Notes under the pieces: model-generated | Databases searched by the model: none | Told to the model about the DNA's origin: nothing | Seen by the model: only the letters and a program-made list of their open reading frames with translations | DNA from: Eretmocerus hayati | Lineage: Eukaryota > Arthropoda > Insecta > Hymenoptera > Aphelinidae | Length of the DNA: 64,000 nucleotides | Assembly: GCA_029851415.1 (NCBI GenBank) | Contig: CM056742.1 | Span: 86,170,748-86,234,747, forward strand | Reading direction: 5' to 3' | Part shown: positions 42,318 through 53,076 of the stretch, piece after piece | Position numbering within the stretch: position 1 is the stretch's first letter | How the letters are laid out: each line of letters starts with the position of its first letter | Program-made: the position numbers and the translations under genes

Positions 42318-42652
42318 AACATCCATCCCATCCATCCATCCCATCCACCCGAGCCAACCGGCCATCCATCCCACCTATCCATCTCATCCATCTAGATACC
42401 ATCCATCTATTCATCCATTCTACGCATCCGTCCATTCATCAATTCTATCAGCTTCAATACTTGTATTCGATCCCTGCAGGGCGAGCAACCCGCTTTGATC
42501 TATACAAAAGTGTCACTCTTCGACGTTCATAAGGAAAAGTGTTAGTCTTCGTCGTTGATAGGAAAAAGTGTTACTCTTCGTCGTTGATGAAGAGAAGTAT
42601 TCGTCTTCGTCGTTGATGAGCGGCTCGGTGTTACTCTTTGGAGGAGCCGTCG

Positions 42653-43045
42653 CATTAATCCCAAGACTGACGAAGCATCTAACTCTCATATCGGTTCAAC
42701 TTCAAGTTATTACATAGGTAAGCTCGCAGAGTTTGATCATTACCATTGTTCGATGATAGTAATCTGACTGGAGCAGAAGCAAAAGTAGAAAAGTTCCAGG
42801 AGTGTTTCAAGTACGAGTTCAAGAAGATCAACAAGGAGTCAAGAGATGCCAGGCTTGAGAAAACAAGGTCAAAGCCAGTCGAACGTCTACCCTCGACAGA
42901 AAGTATCCAAGTTCTTGATGCTTACATCCAGAAGCAGATGGAAGAAGCTTACAAGAAACGAACTGAAGGAGGATTCTCTTAACTCCCTTGGAGAACCTTC
43001 ACGGGAGCAACGCTAGTTCCAATCCAAGTTTGCAAGAATTTACTG
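42653..43045 (+). pseudogene. Zinc-finger transposon-like gene, 3' portion
   Basis: The frame at 42746-42982 encodes a helical, charged segment (EKTRSKPVERLPSTESIQVL). After a TAA, the same frame continues with WRTFTGATLVPIQVCKN. This is the region that follows the helical domain in the same family as 39001-39691. The 2.9-kb foldback and one CATT copy separate it from the 5' portion. Confidence 0.45.
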
Positions 43046-43109
43046 TATGTACAGAGATCTACATTTGATTATTAGGATTGACATATTTACAGAAATTTTC
43101 TACGAACTA

Positions 43110-46105
43110 TCAGTATTTGAGTTATTCTGGAGCATCTCGACATATGCCGTCACCAGGGGGGTCTGGAAAAAATCCCGGAAAATTTTTTCCATTAGTTCTA
43201 TGTTTGAATTATACGAAGAATTTTTCTCGGATTTTTTCGAAGTTTCCCGTAGGCCCTAAGGTCCGATGAAGGCCCATTTTTGACCATTTCCAAGCCTGTT
43301 TCTGAAAAATTATAGCTCCGACTAGAAACAATATTCTTCGATGTACTTGGGCGCATTTCCTTTTTTTGAAACTAGTACTTTTGAGAAAAAATTACTCGAC
43401 ATCGATAATTCTGTCCAGCAACTTCTAGAAGCTTCTCACTGAGAGCATATTTGAGCGACTTTTGGGCCTTTTCCCAAGTGACCTAGCTCCTACTAGAGAA
43501 GTGATAATTGACTTTGACCGGTGGTCATTCTGAAGGTCTTGGAAGAACCTACAATTTGACCTTTAGGAAGAGTCAATTATCGGACTCTTTATAGGAGTTA
43601 CAGTCGATACAAGTTGAGCAGTTTCGTAGAAATGCCAAACTTTGAGCTCAATTTAAAAAAATTGTTTCTCTTTCCTCAAAATCTTACCTATTAGAATATG
43701 TCCTCAAAGACGAGTAGTACTATTGATGAGCACAATAATCTGGGTGGGTTTTTTGGTTCCTGATTTTTGGTAGACTGTTTAAAGTACCCTTTCTTGACTT
43801 TTTGCTAAAAATTACCTCATAAATATGGCTTGCATGTGCTTCCATCTGACCTAACGAGCATCAATTCATGTGGAATTACTCCCCAAAGTGGCCCCAAATA
43901 TGTCAGGAAACTTCCAGTGGCAAGGCCTAAGCCAGACGCGAGCTGGGCATCCGAGCCAACGGGTCCGAGATGGGCATGATTGGATCTATTATGGGGCAGG
44001 AGAGCGAGTTTTTGATTTTCCATGCTCCTGCTCACAAACGAGATGAGTGGCTAAGATAGGGATTCCAACAAATTTTTCCGACTCAGAATGATCATCCAAA
44101 CACGATCCTGGGGTCAGATTGGCTCTAAAATGTCATCTAATGCTCAAACGATGGTGAACCTGGTTATTAGCGCTTTGGTGGCTCTAGAGCAGAATGGTAA
44201 TGATTTAGGCCGAATCGACAACGAGAACCTGTTTAGATGGTCATTTTGAGTAGGAGAAACATGTTTGTGTCCCTATCTCAGCCCCTCGTCTCATTCGTGA
44301 CCTAGGATGAGTAAAATACCTTTCACGTTCGCCTGCCCCATAATAGACCAAACCATGCCCATTTTAGACCCGGTGCACAGTGGGGCTAAAAACCGATTTC
44401 GGGACAAGATTCAGCGCCACGCGAATTTTAAACCGATCGAAACAATTTAAACGGGCTTTTCTTCGTTTTTCCTCACTCTACAAGATACCTGCCCGGAGAA
44501 TTTAATGCGGGAAGCTCTGGAGGCCCAGGATCGTGTTGAAGGGCGATCAAGACGAAGAGCAAGAAGTATCAGTTTGTACTGATGAGTGATGAATAGTTCC
44601 TCCTCACTGCAATCATTCCCAAATCCAGGTGGGAGTGTTTGAAAAGCATTTGAGGTCGAGTTGACACTTCGGAGAAACATTTTGTGAGGCTACATCGACG
44701 TATACTCCAAGAGGTCGTGGATATCGATGATATTCGAGTAATAAGTGAGTGGGGGAGATATTGTAGAGTTCTGAAGCCCTTGGATCAAGCTCACGCATTC
44801 CTGTGACATGGGCCCACACATTGTGTATCTCTAACTTATGATTTGAGCCCGCCTAGAACCTCATACATTACCGCCAGGATCGAAGAGAGTCGATTTTTGA
44901 TGATTGGGGTTTACTACCAAGGTAGTTAAGCCTGAAATCCTGATTCAAAGTTAGGTTGCCGGAGTTCTGCAATGATGAGAGTATTTCTCTTATCAAGTGG
45001 GACCAAAAACATGTATTTTCGGCCCAACCAGAAAATCGTACATTGCCGCCAAGATCGAGGAGACTCGATTTTCGACGATTTTTGGTTGATCGACCAACAC
45101 GATTCTGTGACTCCGCAGCTTCCCAAATCAAATTCTCCGGGAAGGAATCTCGTAGAGGGTCAAAAAACGGAAAAGATCCCGTTTGGATCATTTCGATTGG
45201 TTGAGAATCCGCGTGGCGCTGAACCTTGTCCTGCAATCGATTGTTAGCCCCACTGTGCGGTGGCTCGGATACCCAGCTCACGTCTGGCTTAGGGCTTGCC
45301 ACTGGAAGTTTCCTTACGTATTTGGGGCCACTTTTGGGAGTGAATCCACACATATTCATGCCCATTAGTTCAGATGGAGGCATATGCAAGCCATATTTAT
45401 GAGGTAATATTTAGCAAAAAGTGAAGAAAGGGTACTTTAAACAGTGTACCGAAAATCAAAAACCAAAAAAGCTACCCAGATTATTGCTTTCATCAATACT
45501 ACCTGTCTTCGAAAATATATTCTCATAGGTTAGGTGACGCAAACTGGAAAATGACTTTTTTAAATTGAAATCAAAGTTTGGCACTTTCACGAATCTGCTC
45601 AACTTGTATCGACTGTAACTCCTATGAGGAGTCCGACAAACGCCTTTTACCAGTGGTCAAATTGTAGGTTTTTCCCAAACCTTCAAAATGACTACCTGTC
45701 AAAGTCAATTATCACTTTTCTAGTAGGAGCTAGGTCGCTTAGAAGAAGGCCCAAAAATCGCTAAAATATGCTCTCAGTCGAAACCTGTTAGAAGTTGCCT
45801 GGCTGGATTATCGATGTCGGGATATTTTTTTCAAAAGTACTAGTTTCAACAAAAAAAATGCGCCCAAGCATGTCGAAAATTATTGGTTCTAGTCGGAGCT
45901 ATAATTTTCTGCAAACAGGCTTGAAAAGGGTCGAAAATGGGCCTTCATTGGACCCTAGGGCCTACGGGAAGCTTCGAAAAAATCCGAAAAAAAATTCTTC
46001 GTACAATTCAAACATAGAACTAATGGAAAAATAATTTAGGGGTTTTTTCCAGACCCCACTGGTGACGGCAACTGTCGAAATGCTCCGAAATGACTCATTC
46101 ACATA
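43110..46105. mobile_element. ~3-kb foldback element with a nested insertion
   Basis: Long inverted arms: 43119-43260 pairs with about 45950-46095, and homology continues inward (43740-43930 with 45290-45480). Shared words include 'gccgtcacca' and 'aagtttcc'. The arms are interrupted near the centre by a second palindrome (44376-45257). Outer ends are approximate. Confidence 0.75.
44376..45257. mobile_element. Nested palindromic element, TSD CGGTG
   Basis: It starts CACAGTGGGGCTAA and ends with the inverse, flanked by CGGTG (44371-44375 and 45258-45262). The arms pair over 150 bp or more. Within it, 'acattaccgccaggatcg' (44867) is repeated directly as 'acattgccgccaagatcg' (45041). No coding region was recognised. 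Confidence 0.75.
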
Positions 46106-46461
46106 TTGACAGGATTTCTCTACAAATTCTGAGGGTATTTTCAAGGTACATTGGGTATAGGGTTGATGATGAATGAGTGAATTCAACTGGCTTGATAGGG
46201 AAGGAATTTTTGGTCATTTAGGTTTTTTTTCACAGGCCAAGAGATCAACGGAAGTTGAGCGATGGGAGTAGAATTCATTAATTGATTTGGAGAAGGTTAG
46301 GATTCTGATATTATTTTGTTCATGCAGCTTCAATCGCGAGTATTTTCAGTTTTTTACGAGGCTCAAAACTTAGCGGGGGGCTATGTGACGAGGTAAATCG
46401 CCACACGCGTTACAAGCATATAATGAGTTATCAGCAGCCGCAAAGTATAGCGAAAGCGCGA
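46106..46461. other. No recognised gene
   Basis: Spacer between the 3-kb foldback and the (GA)n tract. I see nothing recognisable in it. Confidence 0.35.
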
Positions 46462-46470
46462 AGAGAGAGA

Positions 46471-46532
<62 letters not shown>
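46462..46532. repeat. (GA)n microsatellite, 5' flank of the R1-clade element
   Basis: About 70 bp of GA repeat ending exactly where the retrotransposon 5' sequence (ccccgtaggggg) starts. GA repeats also resume after the element's poly(A) (52155-52178). Confidence 0.95.
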
Positions 46533-46865
46533 CCCCGTAGGGGGCTTTGGGTGTGACCTTAGGGTTGCACTTGGAGCTTGAGGGAGTAACGCCCCTCCGG
46601 ACCCGAGTCCTACACTTACACTAGCACACACACTACACTCTACACGCACCATACTTACGCTTGCTCAAGCATTACACAGACATACCAACATTATACAGAA
46701 CACGCATCACACAACACACCACACCCGTGCTGGTCTGGTCCGGGGTCGGCCAGCATGCGATTCCAGGCCCTGGAAGAAGAAAGAAGATGATGTCCAGCAT
46801 TGACGGCAAGAATTCCCCAAGTAAAGCGGGGCCCCATTCGGATCTTGGGGGGGGGGGGCCCAACG

Positions 46866-48677
46866 ATGCAAAACGCGCCACCAGTGGCACACTTGGCTGG
46901 TGGAATAACGCGTACAGCTACAAGCGATGGAAATACGCTGCAGGTGGAGGGTGCGGGAGAAAAAAACCTACGCCATGGAGAAGCTGAGCTCACCCCTAGC
47001 AGGAAGAGAAAGGGCCCGAGTGACGGAGCAGAGAAGCGAGTGCTCAAACAATCAAAGCTCACATTTCCGAGCCAACGAGGGATGAACGCGAAAGTTGCAG
47101 CAGAAGCACGAGAGGCGGCAGAGAAGCTGCTGAAGATCAACCCCGCTATCAGGATCCAGATCACGCAACCCAGCAACGAGGTTGATGACGCCGTCAACTT
47201 GAGCTCAGACTCGAGCGAGTCTGACTCCACTATAGGGTCCCAGGGGAACGGAACAATCCTGACTCCTGAAAACGGTTTGCTCGAGGGGGGAGTGCACGAT
47301 GAGGTGCCTGATAGGGTGGAGATTGACCACATCCCCTCAACCAGAGATGCGGCACGACAGAGGAGTGGAAACGAGGCAGGCGATCTCATGGGGAAATGGG
47401 AAGACCTGAAAACGTGCCGGGAAGAGACGGAGGAGAAGACATATCTCCTCCTCGAGCACTTCAACTTGGTTATAGGAATAGCCGAGTCTGTTTCCAGCAA
47501 TCCAGAAGGGACCAAGGGTGACATCGAAGAGCTCAAGAAGATAGGCCACGCGCTCGAAGGCCTACTCGCGACAGACAAGGCGAAGCGGGCTGCTTTCGAG
47601 ACAACGCTCTTCGAAACGGAAAAGACCCTGAAAGCGAGGGGGAATATGCAGCCTCCGGTCACAAGAAAACCGGCCGCGTCGGGTAGTGGCTTCCAGGGAA
47701 GGGGGGCAGGGAAACCGGAATCGCGACCGGGAAAACAACGCGGTTCGAAGGCGACGCGATACGGTCCTCCACCGGGAGGTCTCGGAACACCGCGCTCGAC
47801 ATCAACGCCCAATCGGCCCGAGCAGAATGGGCCTTGGAAGGAAGTGGTGTCAAAGAAACAAGCGAGAAGGGCAAAGAAGAGCGGTAGATCGGACGATGCC
47901 GCCGGGAAGAAAGCGAAAATGAAGACGAGAAGGGTGAAGCCCGAAGCCGTCCTCGTTACGGCCAAACAAGGTGGGCTAACCTACGCAGACATGCTGCGCA
48001 GGATAAAAACGGATGACCTCGATGAAGAAGTGGGCTCCAAGGTCACGGGCATCCGCAAGACCCAAGAAGGCCAAGTCCTTCTTGAACTCAAGAAGGGCAC
48101 CGATGTCGCCGCCGTCAAGGCAGCCTTGGCACCAGTCGTCGGGCAAGAAGGAGCTGTCCACTGTCTAGCAAACAGCACGACCCTCGAGGTTCTCGGAGTC
48201 GACTACGATGTCGACATAATCAAGGTGCGGGATGCCCTCGCGAAGGCCCTACCAGAAAACGAGAAGGGTGCCGTTGTAGTCAAGTCCATCCGGAGTGGCT
48301 ACCGCGGCACCCAAACCGCTGTTGTCTCGATCGCAACGAGACTGGCCCACCATCTCCTCGACTGGAAGGAGCCAAAGGTTGGATGGGGCAGAGTCAGGAT
48401 CCGCGAGAAGGGTGGCATCCCACGGTGCTATAACTGCTTAGAGTACGGGCACAAGGCCTCGGGGTGCAAAAAAGAGAAGGCAGAGGAACGGAAACCAAAA
48501 CTCTGCTTCCAATGCGGCGAACCAGGGCACCTTGCTGCGATTTGCAAGGAAAAACCAAAATGCCTAAGCTGTGTGGCGATCGGGTCCAAATCTGACCACA
48601 GATCTGGGGCCAGCAACTGCACTACGTACCAGAGGGCAAGAACCACATATAGACGCAAGAAGGGAAGAAATGGCTAG
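46866..48677 (+). CDS. R1-clade ORF1: gag-like protein with three zinc knuckles
   Basis: 603 residues from the first in-frame ATG at 46866. The C-terminal part carries zinc knuckles CYNCLEYGHKASGC, CFQCGEPGHLAAIC and a third CLSC...H...C motif. The middle is charged and helical, with low-complexity basic stretches. ORF1 proteins of this clade bind the element RNA and form the RNP. A second frame starting with ATGATG at 46789 encodes MMSSIDGKNSPSKAGPHSD and runs into a run of ten G residues at 46848-46857. A one-base indel there would extend ORF1 upstream, so the natural start may be 46789 in other copies. The stop overlaps the ORF2 start codon by 8 nt. Confidence 0.85.
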   Translation: MQNAPPVAHLAGGITRTATSDGNTLQVEGAGEKNLRHGEAELTPSRKRKGPSDGAEKRVLKQSKLTFPSQRGMNAKVAAEAREAAEKLLKINPAIRIQITQPSNEVDDAVNLSSDSSESDSTIGSQGNGTILTPENGLLEGGVHDEVPDRVEIDHIPSTRDAARQRSGNEAGDLMGKWEDLKTCREETEEKTYLLLEHFNLVIGIAESVSSNPEGTKGDIEELKKIGHALEGLLATDKAKRAAFETTLFETEKTLKARGNMQPPVTRKPAASGSGFQGRGAGKPESRPGKQRGSKATRYGPPPGGLGTPRSTSTPNRPEQNGPWKEVVSKKQARRAKKSGRSDDAAGKKAKMKTRRVKPEAVLVTAKQGGLTYADMLRRIKTDDLDEEVGSKVTGIRKTQEGQVLLELKKGTDVAAVKAALAPVVGQEGAVHCLANSTTLEVLGVDYDVDIIKVRDALAKALPENEKGAVVVKSIRSGYRGTQTAVVSIATRLAHHLLDWKEPKVGWGRVRIREKGGIPRCYNCLEYGHKASGCKKEKAEERKPKLCFQCGEPGHLAAICKEKPKCLSCVAIGSKSDHRSGASNCTTYQRARTTYRRKKGRNG

Positions 48678-51600
48678 CTTCATCCAAGCCAACCTCAGGA
48701 AGAGCGGGGACGCAGACGATCTCCTACACGCTGTAGCCAAAGAAGGAGGGATCGATGTTCTGGTTATCTCCGAACCGCCTCGGAAGCGCGAATTCTCTCG
48801 ATCCACATTCGATCACTGGAGGACAGCCGTAATCCAGATCATGAATCCTGCGATCCGTGAGACTGGACCAGCTGTTAGTGGCCGCGGTTTCGCTCGAAAG
48901 ACCATAGAAGGCACAGCAGTCTACAGCTGCTACTATTCGCCGTCGCTCAAGATGCACGAATTCGAAGACGAGCTCCATGACCTAGAAGAGGATGTGAGGC
49001 AATGGGGGGGCCCAGTTATAATCGCGGGGGATTTCAACTCCAAGGAACCGACTTGGAGCGGGGGGCCGCGCGATAGACGGGGGGTAATACTCGCTGATGC
49101 CATGGAGGCATTGGGATTAGTGCTCGCGAACGAGACGGGGGTTATCACCTACCACCGACACGACACTCGGTCCAGGGAGGGAGGTTCGTCTTCGGTCCTC
49201 GACCTGACGTTCATGAGCCCGTCGCTCATGGGACGTATGACATCGTGGGAGGTTCTGGACACGGAAACATTGAGTGACCATCGACATATTCGGTTTCGGC
49301 TTAGGACTGACAGACAGAGACAGACGACACACAGACCGCGACCGACGGGGTGGCAGGTACGCAAGCTGGATGAGGGGAAATTCCGGGAATCGATAGAAAC
49401 AGTCGAAGATCTCCCGATGAACTCCGCCTCGGACGAAGCTGTGGCGATGGTAACATCCGCCATCACGAGAGCTTGCGACGCGTCGATGCCTCGCAGGACA
49501 ACACCATGTTTCTGGAGGAAACCAGAGTACTGGATCACCGATGAGATCAAGGCTCTACGAAGAACGAGCAACAAGAAAAGGAGGACCGCATGGCGATCAA
49601 GGAAGCTGCAACGACCATCGCTGGCGGAAGATGACAGAGCGTACAAAGAAGCAAAGAAGGTTCTCGTTCTAGCCATCCGGAGGAGCAAAGAGAAGTCCTG
49701 GGGTGAACTGTGCGACATGGTTAACGAAGACCCCTGGGGCACGCCATATCGCGTGGTCATGTCAAAGGTCCGACCCCGGAAGGGCAACCCAGCACCGACC
49801 GATGCAGCAACATTGCGCACCATCGTGGAAGACCTCTTCCCAGCAGGAGAACCCAGAGTTACATTCCCTACGGAGAGCGAAGACCCCATCCCGCTCTTCA
49901 CTATGCAAGAGCTACTCATAGCGGCGAAGAGAATGCCGAACGGCAAGGCCCCTGGCCTGGATGGCATCCCAAACGAGGCTCTGAAACTGGTCTTCAAATA
50001 CAAGCCAGATCTACTCCTCGACCTCTTCAACATCTGTCTGAGCGCGGGAACTTTCCCGGACAAGTGGAAACGCCAGAAGCTGGTCCTGATACCTAAGGGT
50101 CAAGGAGGTCAACGCCCTCTCAGCATGCTCGACAATATCGGGAAAATGTACGAGAGGATGGTGCTCAACAGGGTGGAAAAAGCCTACGAAGAAAGCGGTG
50201 GGCTATCACCAATGCAGTTCGGGTTCCGGAAGGGACGGAGCACTGTGCACGCAATCGAGGCGGTCCAAGAACGGGTTCAAGCGTCGGTAGGGAACCCATA
50301 CCAAGGAAGAGGAGGATTCTGTGCCATCATTGCGTTGGACATAAAGAACGCATTCAACTGCGCGAGCTGGGAGCGAGTCTATCAATCCCAAGCAGGTAAA
50401 GTGTCCCCCTACCTACTAGCCGTCACGAGTCACTACCTGCGGAACAGGACCCTCGTGTACGACACCGACGAGGGACAAGAGATTCGGGTACTGTCCGCCG
50501 GAATCGGACAGGGATCGGTCTCCGGGCCGTTCAACTGGAACACCCAGTATGACAGCTTACTGTCTATCGAACTGCCAAAAGGGGTGATAATAGTGGCTTT
50601 CGCGGACGACGCGGGACTCATAGTATGGGCTGACAACGAGGAACTCTTGGGTAGACGCGCGAACGAAGCGCTGGCCCGAGTCTACGAGTGGATGATTAGC
50701 AGGCTTCTGGAGCTCGCTGTCAAGAAGTGCGAAGCAATCGTGGTCACAAGGCGTAGGAAGTTTGACCTACCCCGGTTTCATATCAACGGGCAAGAGATTC
50801 CACGGAAGACAGAGCTGAAATACCTCGGTGTATGGCTCGATGACAAGTGGTCGTTCAAGAAGCACATCCAGGAAGCCGCCCAGAAGGCGAGCAGGGTCGG
50901 TGCGGCGCTCCAGCGGCTTATGCCGAATATCGGAGGACCCAAGGAAAAGAGGCGCGCACTTCTCAACACCGTCACTACCTCCATCATGCTGTACGGTGCA
51001 CCCGTGTGGGGGAAGAGAGTAGAGAAGACCATCATCGAGAAGAGAATGGGGCCTGTCCACCGAAGAGCGGCCCTGAGGAGTATCCGTGCCTACCGCACTG
51101 TGTCAGGAGATGCGGCTTACGTATTGGCGAGTACTCCGCCCATCCACTTGCTCGTCGCGGAGCGAGTGAGGATCTGGGACCGCCAGAAAGTGATCGGAGC
51201 CGAACGAGTACTCACTCCGACGATGAAGGAGATCATCCGCGACAACGAGAAGGAAACCACCCTTGAGCATTGGCAAACTCAGTGGGATTCGCCATTTGCG
51301 AACGGCAGATGGACGCACCGAATGATCCGTGACGTAGCCAGGTGGGCGGAACGCACCCACGGAGAGATGGACTACTGGACGACGCAGGCACTGAGCGATC
51401 ATGGTTGCTTCGGTTCCTATCTAACCAGGTTCAAGAAGAGGACGACCCCAGCATGTCAGTCATGCGGGGACAAATGGGATGACGCCGAACATGCCCTGTT
51501 CAAGTGCAGCAACACCCGGAGAGAGCGCGCCGAGCTGGATGAATGGCTGGGTGCTCAACTAACACCTGAGAATCTCGTCCCGTACTTGCTCCGCAACCAG

Positions 51601-51702
51601 GAGACATGGGATAGACTCACCGGATACATCAAGCTGGTGATGACCCGCAAAGAGGAGAAAGAGAGGGAAGTAAGGCGCCTCGAAGCAGGCGAATCACAGT
51701 GA
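48670..51702 (+). CDS. R1-clade ORF2: APE endonuclease-reverse transcriptase
   Basis: 1,010 residues from the ATG at 48670, whose ATGGCTAG overlaps the ORF1 stop and suggests termination-reinitiation. The N-terminal apurinic-like endonuclease shows SEPP, AGDFNSK (Asp near 121) and the terminal SDH (202-204). The reverse transcriptase shows GKAPGLDGIP, RPLSMLDNIGKMYERM, LDIKNAFNC, GIGQGSVSGP and FADD (644-647). The C-terminus has a CQSCGDKWDDAEHALFKC zinc finger near residue 930. No stops were found. The domain order matches R1/TRAS/SART-type elements, known for site-specific insertion. Confidence 0.92.
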   Translation: MASFIQANLRKSGDADDLLHAVAKEGGIDVLVISEPPRKREFSRSTFDHWRTAVIQIMNPAIRETGPAVSGRGFARKTIEGTAVYSCYYSPSLKMHEFEDELHDLEEDVRQWGGPVIIAGDFNSKEPTWSGGPRDRRGVILADAMEALGLVLANETGVITYHRHDTRSREGGSSSVLDLTFMSPSLMGRMTSWEVLDTETLSDHRHIRFRLRTDRQRQTTHRPRPTGWQVRKLDEGKFRESIETVEDLPMNSASDEAVAMVTSAITRACDASMPRRTTPCFWRKPEYWITDEIKALRRTSNKKRRTAWRSRKLQRPSLAEDDRAYKEAKKVLVLAIRRSKEKSWGELCDMVNEDPWGTPYRVVMSKVRPRKGNPAPTDAATLRTIVEDLFPAGEPRVTFPTESEDPIPLFTMQELLIAAKRMPNGKAPGLDGIPNEALKLVFKYKPDLLLDLFNICLSAGTFPDKWKRQKLVLIPKGQGGQRPLSMLDNIGKMYERMVLNRVEKAYEESGGLSPMQFGFRKGRSTVHAIEAVQERVQASVGNPYQGRGGFCAIIALDIKNAFNCASWERVYQSQAGKVSPYLLAVTSHYLRNRTLVYDTDEGQEIRVLSAGIGQGSVSGPFNWNTQYDSLLSIELPKGVIIVAFADDAGLIVWADNEELLGRRANEALARVYEWMISRLLELAVKKCEAIVVTRRRKFDLPRFHINGQEIPRKTELKYLGVWLDDKWSFKKHIQEAAQKASRVGAALQRLMPNIGGPKEKRRALLNTVTTSIMLYGAPVWGKRVEKTIIEKRMGPVHRRAALRSIRAYRTVSGDAAYVLASTPPIHLLVAERVRIWDRQKVIGAERVLTPTMKEIIRDNEKETTLEHWQTQWDSPFANGRWTHRMIRDVARWAERTHGEMDYWTTQALSDHGCFGSYLTRFKKRTTPACQSCGDKWDDAEHALFKCSNTRRERAELDEWLGAQLTPENLVPYLLRNQETWDRLTGYIKLVMTRKEEKEREVRRLEAGESQ

Positions 51703-52123
51703 CTCTGCCGATTGAAACAGAAGAGGCCCAAATGATTCCAGGAGGAATCTGATGCACTGAAGAGGGAAGAGAGAAGAAAGAAGAGAGAAGAAAGAAGATG
51801 AAGAATGAAGGGATGGAAGAAGATCGAAGAAAGGGAAACAACACCTGCGAGTCGTGAGAAGAGAGACGCTCGATCCTGAGCGCGAGACGCCGCCGCCCCT
51901 GAAGTAATGCTCACGCGGTGCCGGGGCCGGATTGGTAAGTTGGTGGATTTCTCCCTTGTCCAATGGCCGGCGCCAACGGAGAAGGAAGAAAGGGTTTACC
52001 CGGTTCGGATGGCCGTATCGATGCGGATTCCAGCCCGGGACTGTTGGGGAGGTGCTGGCCAGCCGTGTTTGGCTGACCGGTGCCTCTCCTTCGTACGTCG
52101 CAGCGTATTTGCCCTACAACCAC

Positions 52124-52126
<3 letters not shown>
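51703..52126 (+). other. R1-clade element 3' UTR
   Basis: Purine-rich just after the stop ('agaagaaagaagagagaag'), then GC-rich, ending in the poly(A) at 52127. Confidence 0.7.
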
Positions 52127-52155
<29 letters not shown>

Positions 52156-52178
52156 AAAAAGAGAGAGAGAGAGAGAGG

Positions 52179-52522
52179 AATAGATCAGCTGTCATCACCG
52201 GCGTCATCGTCGCCGTCGTCGTCGTCGTTGATGATCAGCTTGTCTCAAACCGCGGGAGCGAGCAGCCATGATCCGACGGATAAGATAATCGCTCGTGCGA
52301 CGCGAGATGTGTGTTGGTATGAGTGACATAATCGTCGCCTCGACCGATGACCTTCCGCGAGAGTACAGTGTGACCATCGTCTACACGACTAGAGCCGAGC
52401 CGTCGACCGGACCAAGCCCAGGATGGGATGACCGGTGTGCGTTATCCACCTCGGGATTTGTCGACCCGGGTGCGAGACGCCGGCACGCGCGGGAATGCAG
52501 ATGTGTGTACGGACTATGGTGA
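52179..52522 (+). other. CpG-rich, exon-like segment
   Basis: Markedly richer in CpG than the neighbouring DNA, with (GTC)n near 52210. An open frame at 52295-52522 runs into a consensus 5' splice site (ATGGTGAGTC at about 52514-52523). It could be a first exon and promoter of a host gene. I do not recognise the encoded residues. Confidence 0.3.
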
Positions 52523-53076
52523 GTCTCTCTTATAGATGCGATATCGCTCTTTCACGCGTGATAGTTATGTTTATTTACTGCGTGTAATGATTGCGTAATA
52601 TTATACATTCTATGTACTTGAACCCATGTATTCATTTCATGATAATGAACTTCCGAAGGCCTCGGAAAGGTGGATCATAGTCAACATGGAATATAATGTT
52701 CGAGTTCAATTCATTTATCCCGCTTGGACGAAGAAAAACGCCTTGAACTCCCAACCTTCACGATATATATGGAAACGGGTGAATTCTCGGAAATTCCTCA
52801 TCCCTTCAGTATGAGAAGTGAGTGATACGAGTAATTATTATTATGCTGATTACCCCATTGCAGGCCATTAGGATAATGTGATTCTGCAGGATGTGTCAGG
52901 GCGATGGAGTCTCAGTTCCCTTTTGGATCGACTGGAGATGAGGTTCTAAGCCTTCAATTGACCGTTCATTGGTTTTGATTGTCTTTCTGGGTTCTGGAAT
53001 TGATGTCTCCTCTCCTGGTGAAATCTTCTCTCCAAGCATTCGGGTATTCAGTGAAACAGACAGTGAGTTGCTCTAC
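52523..53076. other. No recognised gene
   Basis: AT-rich; nothing recognised. Confidence 0.35.

Larger units (their letters stand above)
39720..42652. mobile_element. 2.9-kb foldback element, TSD CATT, inserted in the zinc-finger gene
   Basis: The ends are CGACGGCTCCT and its inverse, flanked by CATT (39716-39719 and 42653-42656). Each end carries 2-4 copies of a ~27-bp subrepeat containing 'agtaacacttttt' and 'atcaacgacga'. Inside lie (GGAT)n/(CATC)n arrays and a second foldback (40432-42317). It separates the two halves of the zinc-finger gene. No transposase frame is present. Confidence 0.85.
46533..52154 (+). mobile_element. Full-length R1-clade non-LTR retrotransposon
   Basis: 5.6 kb with a 5' UTR, ORF1 (gag-like, zinc knuckles), ORF2 (APE endonuclease, reverse transcriptase, C-terminal zinc finger), a 3' UTR and a 28-nt poly(A) at 52127-52154. 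It is embedded in a (GA)n microsatellite on both sides. Its reading frames are nearly intact and GC-rich compared with the surroundings. Confidence 0.9.

Noticed and set aside
46691..47965. 424-codon minus-strand open frame
   Set aside because: Antisense shadow of the GC-rich R1-clade ORF1, with no domain of its own.
49149..50063. 304-codon minus-strand open frame
   Set aside because: Antisense shadow of the R1-clade ORF2 coding sequence.
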